A stretch of DNA of 50,257 nucleotides from Betaproteobacteria bacterium (GCA_029863175.1 JAOTVX010000026.1:1-50257); one strand, 5' to 3'; counted from the first letter of the stretch, positions 26,046 to 35,757 are shown. The notes: generated by a model from the letters alone, not told the origin. A program made the numbers and translations.

Positions 26046-27209
26046 ATGTTCGACCACACGCGCAAGGGACAGAAGTGGATCACGGAGGAGTTCTACAAGG
26101 TCCTCGACGTGTTCGGTTTCCGCGCCGTAATGTTCGTCGAGTGGGGTTTTCGCCCGGCAGACGTGCGGCGAACGACCGAGCGCATCAAAGCCCCTGCGGC
26201 AGTGGTGAAGGAGTGGGTGCGCACCGCCAGGCAGGAGGAAGATCTCGCGCGCGAGGCCGAGGCTAACGGTCACCGGCAGAGCGCGGCGGAGTTCTACTAC
26301 CGGGCCGCGCTTTATTACGGTCCGGCCTGCGGCGTCATTCATGAAAACACTCCCCGGAAGCTCGAGCTGTATCGGCGGTTGGTGCACTGTTACGAGAAGT
26401 TCACCGGGTTGTTCGACGAGGCTGAGGTGCGGCGCGTCGAGATCCCCTTCGAGAACGGCAAGACCATTCCGGGCATCTTGCAGACGGTACCTGGCGCAAA
26501 GCCTGCGCCTTGCGTGCTCGTGGTTCCCGGCATGGACACGATCAAGGAGTACATGCCCAGCCCGTACCACAATCATTTCCGCCGGCGCGGGATGGCCACC
26601 TTGACCATCGACGGGCCGGGCCAGGGTGAGAGCAATATCCGCGAGACCTGGGTAACGCTTGATAACTTCGAGCGGGCCGGTTCGGCCGCCATCGACTTTC
26701 TCCAAGCGCGCCCGGAGATCGATGCCAGCAAGATCGGGGTCTATGGCTGGAGCATGGGCAGCTACTGGGGCCCGCGCATTGCGGCGCACGACTCGCGGGT
26801 CAAAGCCGTGGCCGGGGCGATGGGCGTCTACCTGCAGAAGGACACCATCTTCAAGCACGGCAAGCCGGCCTATCGCGCGAACTATAAGTACATGTCGAAC
26901 CTTCACGATGATGATGCGTTCGATGAGATGGCCGCGCAGATGACACTCGAGCCGCTGGCGGGAAGCATCCAGTGCCCCACGCTCCTCGCGATGGGAGAGT
27001 TCGACGAGCTCTGCCCGGTCGAGGACGCCGAGGCGCTGTTCGAGGCGCTGCGCTGTCCGAAAGAGATGTGGGTCTACGAAAACGAGACGCACACCTTCGG
27101 CAACCGCTTGCCCGACTTTTACCTCCAGGTGGCCGACTGGATGCGAGACGCCCTGGAGGGCCGGTTCGGCGCCGGCCACGCCCGCCGGGTCGATCATCCT
27201 GCGCGTTGA
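26046..27209 (+). CDS. FrsA/DPO-hydrolase-like alpha/beta hydrolase (paralogue 2)
   Basis: 387 residues. A helical cap region at the N-terminus has GHRQSAAEFYYRAALYYGPA. The core has VEIPFENGKTIPGIL, LVVPGMDTIKEYM, LTIDGPGQGESN, the nucleophile elbow GVYGWSMGSYWGPR (Ser236), MGEFDELCPVEDAEALF for the acid, and a His in ETHTFGN. Same fold and order as the proteins at 23247 and 35964. It sits 66 bases upstream of the TAXI solute-binding gene in the same direction, so it may share a transcript and act on what that transporter brings in. Confidence 0.9.
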   Translation: MFDHTRKGQKWITEEFYKVLDVFGFRAVMFVEWGFRPADVRRTTERIKAPAAVVKEWVRTARQEEDLAREAEANGHRQSAAEFYYRAALYYGPACGVIHENTPRKLELYRRLVHCYEKFTGLFDEAEVRRVEIPFENGKTIPGILQTVPGAKPAPCVLVVPGMDTIKEYMPSPYHNHFRRRGMATLTIDGPGQGESNIRETWVTLDNFERAGSAAIDFLQARPEIDASKIGVYGWSMGSYWGPRIAAHDSRVKAVAGAMGVYLQKDTIFKHGKPAYRANYKYMSNLHDDDAFDEMAAQMTLEPLAGSIQCPTLLAMGEFDELCPVEDAEALFEALRCPKEMWVYENETHTFGNRLPDFYLQVADWMRDALEGRFGAGHARRVDHPAR

Positions 27210-27275
27210 GCCTCGCGGCCAGCTCGCGCGCCCATAACGATTGGAGCCGTAACACTCACAACAGGAGGAGACGTC

Positions 27276-28277
27276 ATGAGAACGTGGAACATTCCGCTAC
27301 CCCGCGTCGCAACTACGATATTCGTCGCCGTTGCCCTGGCGGCAACCACCGGGCCCATAGCGATGGCGCAGAAACACGTCACGATCAAGGGCGGCCAGAT
27401 CGGCGGCGCGTTCAACCGCTGGACCAGCGCCTGGTCGATTCTCCTCAGCAAGGAGATCCCGGGCGTCAAGTTCTCGTCCGAGTCCTCGACGGGCTCGCCG
27501 GAAAACGTGCGCGCGGTTGGCTCGGGTTCCGCCGGCACAGGGCTCGTGTTCGCGAGCGATCTCTTCAATGCCTACCGTGGGCTCGATCAGTACAAGAAGC
27601 CGCAGACCCAGGTTGGCGCCGTGACCTACGTGTTTGCTTCCGTCGCCCACTTCATCGTGCCCGCGGACAGCGATTTCAAGACGATCCAGGATATCAAGGG
27701 CAAGCGCGTTTCCCTCGGCGGGCCCGGGTCCGGCTCGGCCGTGAACCTCACGTTGCTGCTCAAGCAGATGGGCTTGTGGGACGGCTTCAAACCGGTGTAC
27801 CTAGGCCGCAAAAGCCCGGAGGCGCTGCGCAACGGCGAGATTGCCGCCTACAACTGGCACCCCGGCCTCGGCAACGCGATGATCCGGAACACCGCCACGA
27901 TGATGAAGGTTCGCTTCATCGATCTGGACGAGCCCGCCCGGAAATCGGGTTTCTACGACAAGTATCCCTACTTCGGAAAGATGACGATTCCCGCCGGGTT
28001 GTATTCGGGCGTTAACGTGGCCACGTCGACCTTCGGCACCGGCTCGATCCTGGTCGCGCACAAAGGCCTCTCCGCCGACCTGGTCTACCAGATCCTCAAA
28101 ATCATCTACTCCGACAAAGGCCGCGAGTACATGCGCGGCGCGGTCGGGAAGGCGTCGGTGGACCGCATGACCAAGGAGAGTGCGTTCGATTTCATCACGG
28201 TGCCGCTGCACCCGGGCGCCGAGCGCTTCTGGAAGGAACAGGGCGTGAGCATTCCCGCGAAGCTCAGTAGCAAATAG
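27276..28277 (+). CDS. TAXI-family TRAP transporter solute-binding protein
   Basis: 333 residues with a signal peptide (about 1-32, ending AMAQ). The mature part shows TAXI features: KHVTIKGGQIGGAFNRWTSA, SSTGSPENVRAVGSGSAGTG, and VSLGGPGSGSAVNLTLLLKQ. It should bind a carboxylated solute in the periplasm and deliver it to the fused TRAP permease encoded next. TAXI ligands include glutamate and other acids, but the ligand cannot be read here. GGAGGAG precedes the ATG. The 179-bp gap to the permease contains two hairpins, which may lower permease expression relative to the binding protein. Confidence 0.92.
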   Translation: MRTWNIPLPRVATTIFVAVALAATTGPIAMAQKHVTIKGGQIGGAFNRWTSAWSILLSKEIPGVKFSSESSTGSPENVRAVGSGSAGTGLVFASDLFNAYRGLDQYKKPQTQVGAVTYVFASVAHFIVPADSDFKTIQDIKGKRVSLGGPGSGSAVNLTLLLKQMGLWDGFKPVYLGRKSPEALRNGEIAAYNWHPGLGNAMIRNTATMMKVRFIDLDEPARKSGFYDKYPYFGKMTIPAGLYSGVNVATSTFGTGSILVAHKGLSADLVYQILKIIYSDKGREYMRGAVGKASVDRMTKESAFDFITVPLHPGAERFWKEQGVSIPAKLSSK

Positions 28278-28336
28278 GCACCTATCGAGCTTTCCGTACA
28301 TGCTCGACACTCTCGCACCATGCCCCACCCCCACCT

Positions 28337-28367
28337 CTTCCCCCTCCCCCTGAGGGGGATGGGGAAG
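28337..28367 (+). terminator. Hairpin 1 between binding protein and permease genes
   Basis: A stem from CTTCCCC..TCCCCC (28337-28350) to GGGGGA..GGGGAAG (28354-28367) with one mismatch and a TGA loop. Very stable, with no T tract. It is likely an attenuator or mRNA-stabilising structure that lets the abundant binding protein be made in excess. Confidence 0.5.
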
Positions 28368-28374
28368 GGAGTGC

Positions 28375-28402
28375 GCGGAAATGGTGTGTCGACCATTTCC
28401 GC
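28375..28402 (+). promoter_or_regulatory. Hairpin 2 between binding protein and permease genes
   Basis: A perfect 11-bp inverted repeat GCGGAAATGGT (28375-28385) / ACCATTTCCGC (28392-28402) around a 6-base loop, 8 bases after hairpin 1. It could be an operator, or a second RNA hairpin upstream of the permease start at 28457. Confidence 0.4.
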
Positions 28403-28456
28403 AAAAATCGATAGCGGGGCTCGCCTCGTCGCCCGGGGCGGCAGCGAATCCCGCCC

Positions 28457-30625
28457 TTGACCGAGCGCGTGGCCGACGTGACAGCAGAGACGCAGCCCCC
28501 TGCGTCCCCCGGTATCACCGGCAGCTGCCGTGCGCAGCTGCCGCGGTTCTGGTCGTGGTTCTACCAGGGCTGTGCGGTGCTGCTCGGCGGCTTTGCGCTC
28601 TGGTCGGCGGGGCCGGGCATACCCGAGGAGCACTTTCAGCTCTCGTTCTACACGGTGCTCACGTGGACCCTCACGCTGCTGATTTTCCCCGAGCGGAAAA
28701 GCGCATCATGGCGCGCGCCGGAACTGCTCGACTGGGTGACCGCGGCGGCCGTGGTGGGATGCAGCACCGCCGCAATCCTGCGCGCCGAGCGCGTCGCCGA
28801 GGCGGGCGCTGCCAGTGCCGACTGGTTGATCTGGGTCGGCGGGCTCGTTGCCGCGGGGATCGTCCTGCTGCGGCCGCGTGCGCGCAACCTGGCGCTCATC
28901 GGGCTCGCGATCGCCTGTTTCATCTACTACGAGGCGCAGTTCGATGAATTAATCGTCCGGCCGGGCGCGTGGACGCAGACCGACTTCTGGGTTGCGGTGG
29001 TGGCGATCGTCCTCGCCATCGAGGTCGCTCGCCGAGGGCTCGGCCTGTGGATTCCGGCGATAGCGCTCGTCTTTTTAGCCTACGCACACTTCGGTTATCT
29101 GATTCCGGGCGAGCTATCGCACCGCGGATCCACGGTGGAGCAAATCGCGAACTACACGCTCTACTCGCAGGAAGGCATCTTCGGCGTGATGACCTCGGTG
29201 ATGGCGAACTACGTGCTGATCTTCATTTTCCTGGGCGCGTTCATGGCGCAATCGGGCATGGGCCGGTTTTTCATCGAGCTTCCGCTCGCGATAGCAGGGC
29301 GCACCGCTGGGGGGCCGGCGAAGGTGGCGGTCCTGGCCTCGGCGCTGTTCGGTTCCATCTCAGGCAGCAGCCTCGCCAACATCGTCTCCACCGGCGCCTT
29401 CACCATCCCGCTGATGAAGCGGGTCGGGTTCCGGCCCCACGTGGCGGGCGCGATCGAGAACACCGCGTCGCTCGGCGGACAGCTGTTGCCGCCGGTCATG
29501 GGTTCCGGCGCCTTCGTCATGTCCGAGATCACGGGGGTGCCGTACTTGAAGATCATGGCCATCGCGGCAGTGCCCGCGCTGCTCTACCTGCTGTCCATCG
29601 GCGTCATCGTGCACATGGAAGCGAAGCGGCGCGGCATCCGGGGCATGGAGCCGGGCGAGCTGGACCGGCCAATGGTGGTCTTGCGCCGCGGCTGGTTCCA
29701 CCTGGTGCCCTTTGCCGTGCTGCTCGGGTTTCTCATCGCCGGCTTTTCGCCCGACTGGTGCGCGGCGATGGCCATCGGATCGATCTTGCTCATCAACTGG
29801 ACGCGCGTGGCGCTGGCTGAGCTGCGACCGGGCAGGTTCGAGCGCCCTGACCAGGTGCTCGGACTACGCGGCATCCGCAACGCGCTGGTCGAGGGCACGG
29901 AAAACTCGCTACTGGTCGGCTCGGCGGCAGCGGCGATCGGCATCATCGTCGGGGTCGTTGCGCTAACCGGCCTCGGCCTCAAGATGAGCTACCTGCTGGT
30001 GAGCTTTTCTGGCGGGAGCCTGCTGCTCGCACTCGCCCTGGTAGCGGTGGCCTCGCTGGTGCTCGGCATGGCGCTCCCAATCACTGCGTCGTACCTCGTG
30101 CTGGTCGTGCTCGCGGGTCCCGCGTTGCAGGAATTCGGGGTCGCCCTGATCGCCGCGCACATGATCGTGTTCTGGCTGAGCCAGGACTCGAATATCACAC
30201 CGCCGGTGTGCCTGGGCGCCTACGTGGCCGCTTCCATCGCGGTGGCCGACCCGTGGAAGACCGGGTGGACGAGTTTCCGCTTCGCGAAAATGCTCTACGT
30301 GATGCCGCTGCTCTTTGCCTACACGCCCATCCTGATGACGGGCACGCCGGGGGAGGCAGTGTGGACGATGATGACCGCGACGGTGGGCACGATCGCTTTT
30401 TCGGCATGGACCATGGGCTGGCTCCACCGTCGCACATCGTGGCCGGAATGGTTGCTGCTTGGCGCGGCAGCGCTCATGTGCTTTCTGCCCGCGGCGTTCG
30501 TCCTGCCCGGCGATTTCAGCGGCGGGCAGCTGAATGTGCTGGGCATTCTGGTGTTCGCTGCGCTCTACGGTTGGCAGCGGACTCGACCCGCGCGCGCAGT
30601 CGCGACACAAACCCTCCGGGGTTGA
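28457..30625 (+). CDS. TRAP transporter fused permease (4TM/12TM, DctQM-type)
   Basis: 722 residues, many hydrophobic segments. The N-terminal third is the small-permease-like part. The large-permease DctM-type part contains FLGAFMAQSGMGRFFIELPL, GGPAKVAVLASALFGSISGS, TGAFTIPLMKRVGFRPHVAG and a late HMIVFWLSQDSNITPPVCLG, all typical of TAXI-linked fused TRAP permeases. It is an inner-membrane secondary transporter, probably Na+- or H+-coupled. A TTG at 28457 is the farthest start; a GTG at 28469 is an alternative, and neither has a clear ribosome-binding site. It converges with the hydroxylase gene, 17 bases apart. Confidence 0.92.
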   Translation: MTERVADVTAETQPPASPGITGSCRAQLPRFWSWFYQGCAVLLGGFALWSAGPGIPEEHFQLSFYTVLTWTLTLLIFPERKSASWRAPELLDWVTAAAVVGCSTAAILRAERVAEAGAASADWLIWVGGLVAAGIVLLRPRARNLALIGLAIACFIYYEAQFDELIVRPGAWTQTDFWVAVVAIVLAIEVARRGLGLWIPAIALVFLAYAHFGYLIPGELSHRGSTVEQIANYTLYSQEGIFGVMTSVMANYVLIFIFLGAFMAQSGMGRFFIELPLAIAGRTAGGPAKVAVLASALFGSISGSSLANIVSTGAFTIPLMKRVGFRPHVAGAIENTASLGGQLLPPVMGSGAFVMSEITGVPYLKIMAIAAVPALLYLLSIGVIVHMEAKRRGIRGMEPGELDRPMVVLRRGWFHLVPFAVLLGFLIAGFSPDWCAAMAIGSILLINWTRVALAELRPGRFERPDQVLGLRGIRNALVEGTENSLLVGSAAAAIGIIVGVVALTGLGLKMSYLLVSFSGGSLLLALALVAVASLVLGMALPITASYLVLVVLAGPALQEFGVALIAAHMIVFWLSQDSNITPPVCLGAYVAASIAVADPWKTGWTSFRFAKMLYVMPLLFAYTPILMTGTPGEAVWTMMTATVGTIAFSAWTMGWLHRRTSWPEWLLLGAAALMCFLPAAFVLPGDFSGGQLNVLGILVFAALYGWQRTRPARAVATQTLRG

Positions 30626-30642
30626 GCTCCGGTCAGCTCACG

Positions 30643-32766
30643 TCAATCTGCCATCGCCGCCAGAACGCGATCCCGCGTCATGGGCAAGTCGCGAACGCGC
30701 ACGCCGAGCGCGTTGAACACCGCGTTGCCGATCGCCGCGGCCGTGGGGCCCTGCATGCCCTCGCCGACGCCGAGCGAGCGCTCTTCGGGCCGGTCGAGAA
30801 GAACGACTTCGACCGCCGGAATTTCCTCGAAGGTAAGGATGGGGTAGTCATCCCAGTTGCGGCTCGTGATGCGCGTCCGGTCAAAGCGCACCTGCTCCTT
30901 CAAGGTCCAGCTGACCGACTGAACGATGCCGCCTTCCGCCTGGTTGATGACGCCACCGGGGTTGACCACCCGGCCGCAGTCGATGGCCGCTACGACACGG
31001 GATACGCGAACGGTCTCTTCGACGGCCACTTCGGCCACGATCGCAACGTAGTCACCGATATTCTTGTAGCGCGCGAAACCGAGGCCCATGCCGCGCGTGC
31101 CATCGCCCTTCGCGCCCGGCTTCCAGCCCGCCTTCTCGGCCGCGGCTCGAACCACCGCGCGCGCGCGCTCGTCCGTGAGATGGCGCAAGCGAAATTCGAC
31201 CGGGTCCACGCCGGCGGCCGCGGCCAGCTCGTCCATGAAGCACTCGATGGCGAACACGTTGAGATACGCCGCGAGCGCTCGCAGCACGCTCACTCGCACA
31301 GGCTCCGCCTTCACGATATGGTTCAAGACCAGCTCGTCGGGAAACTCGTAGTACGGCACGGCGTTGCGCTGACTGCCGCCGCCCATCGCCAGCGGAAAAT
31401 CCACAGCAGGCGGCGGCTCGCACCCCTGCCCGAGGTGCCATGCCGCGAGAAGGCCGGCGTTGGGATGGCGCCCGGGCCGCGTGATGTGCCGGTTGCCCCA
31501 GATCTCTTCCTTCCACGACGCGACGGCGCCGGCACCGGTCACCGCACCCTGCATCTTCACGACCATGGCCGGTCCGAACGGCTCCCAGCCAAACTCGTCC
31601 TCGCGCATCCATTGCACCCGGACCGGGCGGCCTTCGACCGCGCGTGCCAGCAGGACCGCGTCGAACGCGACGTCGTCCGCCCCATTCTGCCCGTAGCAGC
31701 CCGCTCCCTCCGCGTGCCGGCACACGACGTCGGCCGCGTCCATCTTCAGGATCTTCGCGATCTCGTCGCGCAGGGGATAAATGGCCTGGCTGTGCGACCA
31801 GACTTCGAGCCGGCCAGCGTGCCACCACGCAATCGCACAGGAGGGCCCGATCGAAGCGTGCGCCAGGTAGGGCTTCGTGTACGTTGCGACCAGCCGCTTG
31901 CCTTCCACCGTGCTCGCTGCCGCCTTTTCGACGAGGACTTCGTCCTCCGTCGGCTGGGCCCGCAAGAAGTCATGGATTGCGTTGTCGCCGGGAAGGTCGG
32001 CCTCCTCGCGCCACACGCAACGGCGCGCGAGCGCCTGCATGGCCTTGATTGCCTGCTCCTCGCGCTCGGCGATTACGCCGAGGAAGCGGCCGTCGCAGAC
32101 GACCGCGTGCACGCCGACCATGGCGCGCACCGGCGCATCATCAACCGAGACGAGCTGCGCGCGATAGGAAGGCGGGCGCACCACGCGCCCGTGCAGCATC
32201 CGCGGCAGCTCGAGGTCCTGGATGAAGGCTGCTCCGGCCACCTTGCTGGGGATGTCGAGGCGAGGCAGTGTTGTACCGACGACGCGTAGCTCTTCCGCGT
32301 GCTTGGGTTTGACCTGGCCCGTCGCGTCGCGCGCGAGGTCGACCTCAGGCGCAAGCTCCCAGTAGGTGACGGTCTTTCCGCCACCGCGCAGGCGGATCGT
32401 GCCGTCCGCCACCGCAAGGCTTTCGATGCCCGCGCCCAGCCTCTGTGCGGCGGCATGCAGGAAGAGGTCGCGGATCTCGGCGCAGGCTTGCCGCATCGAT
32501 TCGCCGCCCTCCTCGACCGAACGGCTGCCCGTGGTCGAGCCCTCATTGGGGCTGATCGTCGTATCGACCGCAATCATGCGAATGCGGGCGTAGTCGACGT
32601 CGAGCTCCTCGGCGGCGATCTGGGCCATGGCGGAGACGATGCCCTGCCCGATCTCGACCTTGCCGGTGCGAATCGTGACCGTGCCGTCCGCGTTCATCGT
32701 CACCCACCGGTCGAGCCGGTTGTTGGCACTCAGCGTGCCCGGAAGCTTGCCGGCGGAGGCGCTCAT
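30643..32766 (-). CDS. Molybdopterin-binding large subunit, xanthine dehydrogenase family (orphan)
   Basis: 707 residues. It reads as an isoquinoline-oxidoreductase/aldehyde-oxidase-like large subunit: RTGKVEIGQGIVSAMAQIAA, GSTTGSRSVEEGGESMRQAC, CAIAWWHAGRLEVWSHSQAI and, near the C-terminus, VGEGMQGPTAAAIGNAVFNA, where the Glu is the catalytic base of the family. Such enzymes hydroxylate N-heterocycles or aldehydes and need a [2Fe-2S] small subunit, which is not present in this window. No Tat signal is seen. The start at 32766 is followed downstream by a half repeat (R3) and the foreign-looking GH13 gene. Confidence 0.9.
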   Translation of the reverse strand: MSASAGKLPGTLSANNRLDRWVTMNADGTVTIRTGKVEIGQGIVSAMAQIAAEELDVDYARIRMIAVDTTISPNEGSTTGSRSVEEGGESMRQACAEIRDLFLHAAAQRLGAGIESLAVADGTIRLRGGGKTVTYWELAPEVDLARDATGQVKPKHAEELRVVGTTLPRLDIPSKVAGAAFIQDLELPRMLHGRVVRPPSYRAQLVSVDDAPVRAMVGVHAVVCDGRFLGVIAEREEQAIKAMQALARRCVWREEADLPGDNAIHDFLRAQPTEDEVLVEKAAASTVEGKRLVATYTKPYLAHASIGPSCAIAWWHAGRLEVWSHSQAIYPLRDEIAKILKMDAADVVCRHAEGAGCYGQNGADDVAFDAVLLARAVEGRPVRVQWMREDEFGWEPFGPAMVVKMQGAVTGAGAVASWKEEIWGNRHITRPGRHPNAGLLAAWHLGQGCEPPPAVDFPLAMGGGSQRNAVPYYEFPDELVLNHIVKAEPVRVSVLRALAAYLNVFAIECFMDELAAAAGVDPVEFRLRHLTDERARAVVRAAAEKAGWKPGAKGDGTRGMGLGFARYKNIGDYVAIVAEVAVEETVRVSRVVAAIDCGRVVNPGGVINQAEGGIVQSVSWTLKEQVRFDRTRITSRNWDDYPILTFEEIPAVEVVLLDRPEERSLGVGEGMQGPTAAAIGNAVFNALGVRVRDLPMTRDRVLAAMAD

Positions 32767-32813
32767 CGCATCACTTTACAGGAGTGACCCGTGACCGGTA
32801 GCGCGGTACCAAC

Positions 32814-32832
32814 CTGGTGATGAGTACTGGTG
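32814..32832 (+). repeat. Half repeat R3 (left junction of the GH13 segment)
   Basis: CTGGTGATGAGTACTGGTG is identical to 35802-35820. Only the left arm of the array is present, and it stops sharply at 32832 where AT-richer sequence begins. The same 19 bases open array R4 on the far side of the GH13 gene. Confidence 0.75.
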
Positions 32833-32908
32833 CAATTCAAATTGACATCTTGGGCTGACATCGCCGCAAAGGATACTCGAATTCATTCGATGCGGTTATC
32901 ATTGCTGC

Positions 32909-35725
32909 ATGCTCATCACCAAAACCTCCCGTGATACTTATCAATTCAGTGCGGATTTCTTCCGCCCGGATGGACGCGTGACCTTTGCAGATTATGCCTC
33001 CGCCCGAAGGTTTGCCTCCCAAATGTCGGCGCATCGGACTCAGCCCATACCGGCCTCCGATATATACGCAATGCAGCTTATCGACGAGGCTCTGCGCGTG
33101 CTCATGAGGCGCTATGCCCCGTCAACGGTGATGAACACTGCCGTCTCCTCCGCGGAAGAGCGAGTGGGTACAGAGTCAGTCGATTTCACGCAAGAGAAAT
33201 TTGTTTCGGAATTCCCGCCCGATAAGGTCTATCGCGGTGAATTAAAAACTGAAGAATATCTCGAACAGCTTCGCGCCTCCCTCGGCAAAAACGGTCGCGC
33301 GGCAACAGTTGAAGAATTAGTGTTTGTTTTTGTGCACAACTCGAATCCTGCGGTGAATCCATTGGTGGAACTGGTCGATGATGAGCCATTGGAACCAACC
33401 GCTTATAAGAATCTGATGGCCGCTCTCGAATCATTTTTTGTTCAACGCTCCAAAGATAACCCGGAGATGCAAGGCCCCTCCGAGCCTCTATTTGACATTT
33501 TACGCGCGCCGGCAAAGGCTTCTCCCCATTCGCTCGAAGGTCAACTGCAATACATTCTCGGTAAATGGGGCCATTTACTGGACGAAAAGTTCGTTGCACG
33601 CATCGTACGCGGCGTGGACTTCTTGCGCGAAGAGGTCATCCGCCAGCATGCGCATGGTGACTTTAAGCCTGATATCCCATTGCAGACATTTGTTGGTGGC
33701 GAATATCAGGAATATGAACGTTACAGCCTCGATAAAGAATGGATGCCCCGACTGGTTCTCATCGCCAAGAATTCCTACGTCTGGCTGGAACAACTCTCAA
33801 GGAAATATCAACGTTGGATCAAAACTCTAGACCAAATCCCTGATGAGGAACTGGATCTGCTGCGTGACCGCGGCTTTACAGGTTTGTGGTTGATTGGTCT
33901 ATGGGAGCGCTCGGGCGCCAGTCAAAAGATCAAACAGCGCATGGGTGATTCGGATGCAGTCGCTTCAGCATATTCGCTTCATTCTTACGATATTGCCGAA
34001 GATTTGGGCGGCTGGAGTGCCTTGGAGAATTTGCGTACCCGTGCCTGGCAGCGTGGCGTCCGCCTCTCCGCCGACATGGTTCCCAATCATATGGGCATTG
34101 ACTCAAAATGGGTAATCGAACATCCCGATTGGTTCCTGTCGCTTCCATATTCTCCATATCCTTCTTACACGTTCAATTCCGAGCATCTTTCAGACGATCC
34201 ACGCGCAGGCATCGTCATTGAAGATCATTATTACGACCACTCAGATGCATCTGTTGTCTTCAAACGCTATGACCGCGCATCAGGCGAGACGCGTTATATC
34301 TATCACGGCAACGACGGAACATCCTTCCCGTGGAATGACACAGCGCAGCTCGATTACTCCAAAGTCGAAGTGCGCGAAGCGGTCATTCAAACGATTCTGC
34401 ATGTTGCGCGTAATTTTCCCGTCATCCGTTTCGACGCGGCGATGACGCTGGCAAAGAAACATATCCAGCGCTTATGGTTCCCCGAACCAGGCTCGGGCGG
34501 CGCGATCCCATCCCGGGCCGAGCACGGCATGACGCGCGCCGAGTTTGACTCAGCAATGCCAGAGGAGTTCTGGCGTGAAGTGGTTGATCGAGTGGCAGCG
34601 GAAGTCCCAAATACGTTGCTTCTCGCTGAAGCGTTCTGGCTGCTCGAAGGTTATTTCGTCCGCACGCTTGGAATGCACCGTGTCTATAACTCGGCGTTTA
34701 TGCACATGCTGCGCGACGAAGATAATGCGAAATATCGGATGGCGATCAAGAACACGCTAGAGTTTGATCCGCAAATTCTCAAGCGTTACGTTAACTTCAT
34801 GAACAATCCCGATGAAAAGACCGCTATCGAACAGTACGGTAACGGCGATAAATATTTTGGCGTGGCGACCGTGCTTTCAACATTGCCTGGTTTGCCCATG
34901 TTCGGCCATGGGCAGGTGGAAGGATTCCGCGAAAAATATGGAATGGAGTTTCGAAAGCCGAGATTAGATGAACAGCCAGATGAAGGACTCGTTGGCGGAC
35001 ATGACTGGAAGATATTCCCGATCCTTCACCGCCGTTCTCTGTTCGCTGACGTGGAGCAGTTCTTCCTCTATGACCTCGTCACCCCAAACGGGAGTGTGGA
35101 TGAAAACGTTTTTGCTTATTCAAATGTTTTTCAAAGCGAGCGCGGACTGATCCTCTATCACAACCGCTTTGCCGACACCAAGGGCTGGATCAAAACCTCC
35201 GCCGCGTATCTTGATAAAGGCACCGGCGACCTGCGCCAGAAATCCCTTGCGGAGGGATTGAGCTTGCCATTCAAAGGTTATGTCATCTTCAAGGATTTCG
35301 TCACGCACCTGGAATACATCCGCTCGTGTGAGGAGCTCTGGCAAAAAGGAATGTATGTTGAATTACATGCGTACCAGCATCATGTATTCATGGATTGGCG
35401 TTTTGTAGATGACGAAAAATGGGTAGCTGTCCACGATGCGCTGAACGGCGCAGGCGTCGAGTCCATACAGGGGAAGTGCGAGGAAATGTTTGGGGTGAAG
35501 AAAGAAGAAGTGGTGGAAGTGGTGGAAGAGGTGAAGGTCAAGAAGCGGGGCAAGAAACGTGTTGCGAAAATGCCTGCGAAAAAAAGGAAGAAGTCCGCGA
35601 CGAAAAAGCCTTCTGCTACCGCCAGGACGGTTGCGAAAAAATCTGTTGAAACCAGAAAGGAGCTTGTAAAAAGCGCTGCACGAGTAAAGAAGCCCGAAAA
35701 AAAGAAGTCGGCCAAGAAAAAGTGA
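32909..35725 (+). CDS. GH13 alpha-amylase-family protein with Lys-rich tail, probably acquired
   Basis: 938 residues, far longer than usual amylases. A unique N-terminal region (about 1-310) precedes a GH13 barrel. Region I is SADMVPNHMG, region II VIRFDAAMT with nucleophile Asp509, and region III LLAEAFW with acid Glu574. A MNNPDEK segment (Asp635) sits at the transition-state Asp site. Residues from about 868 are a basic, low-complexity tail of Lys, Ala, Ser and Thr, like histone H1-type tails. It would act on alpha-glucans; the exact activity is unclear. Base composition is visibly lower in GC than the neighbours and codons such as AAT, TTT and GAA are common, which points to transfer, perhaps from a Chloroflexi-like donor (inference). 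Confidence 0.85.
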   Translation: MLITKTSRDTYQFSADFFRPDGRVTFADYASARRFASQMSAHRTQPIPASDIYAMQLIDEALRVLMRRYAPSTVMNTAVSSAEERVGTESVDFTQEKFVSEFPPDKVYRGELKTEEYLEQLRASLGKNGRAATVEELVFVFVHNSNPAVNPLVELVDDEPLEPTAYKNLMAALESFFVQRSKDNPEMQGPSEPLFDILRAPAKASPHSLEGQLQYILGKWGHLLDEKFVARIVRGVDFLREEVIRQHAHGDFKPDIPLQTFVGGEYQEYERYSLDKEWMPRLVLIAKNSYVWLEQLSRKYQRWIKTLDQIPDEELDLLRDRGFTGLWLIGLWERSGASQKIKQRMGDSDAVASAYSLHSYDIAEDLGGWSALENLRTRAWQRGVRLSADMVPNHMGIDSKWVIEHPDWFLSLPYSPYPSYTFNSEHLSDDPRAGIVIEDHYYDHSDASVVFKRYDRASGETRYIYHGNDGTSFPWNDTAQLDYSKVEVREAVIQTILHVARNFPVIRFDAAMTLAKKHIQRLWFPEPGSGGAIPSRAEHGMTRAEFDSAMPEEFWREVVDRVAAEVPNTLLLAEAFWLLEGYFVRTLGMHRVYNSAFMHMLRDEDNAKYRMAIKNTLEFDPQILKRYVNFMNNPDEKTAIEQYGNGDKYFGVATVLSTLPGLPMFGHGQVEGFREKYGMEFRKPRLDEQPDEGLVGGHDWKIFPILHRRSLFADVEQFFLYDLVTPNGSVDENVFAYSNVFQSERGLILYHNRFADTKGWIKTSAAYLDKGTGDLRQKSLAEGLSLPFKGYVIFKDFVTHLEYIRSCEELWQKGMYVELHAYQHHVFMDWRFVDDEKWVAVHDALNGAGVESIQGKCEEMFGVKKEEVVEVVEEVKVKKRGKKRVAKMPAKKRKKSATKKPSATARTVAKKSVETRKELVKSAARVKKPEKKKSAKKK

Positions 35726-35757
35726 GACTCGGACTCCAGAACCTCTAGCCAAGCCTG

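Noticed and set aside
30208..32289. 693-codon plus-strand frame opposite the hydroxylase
   Set aside because: The minus strand has family motifs through the whole length; this frame is a shadow.
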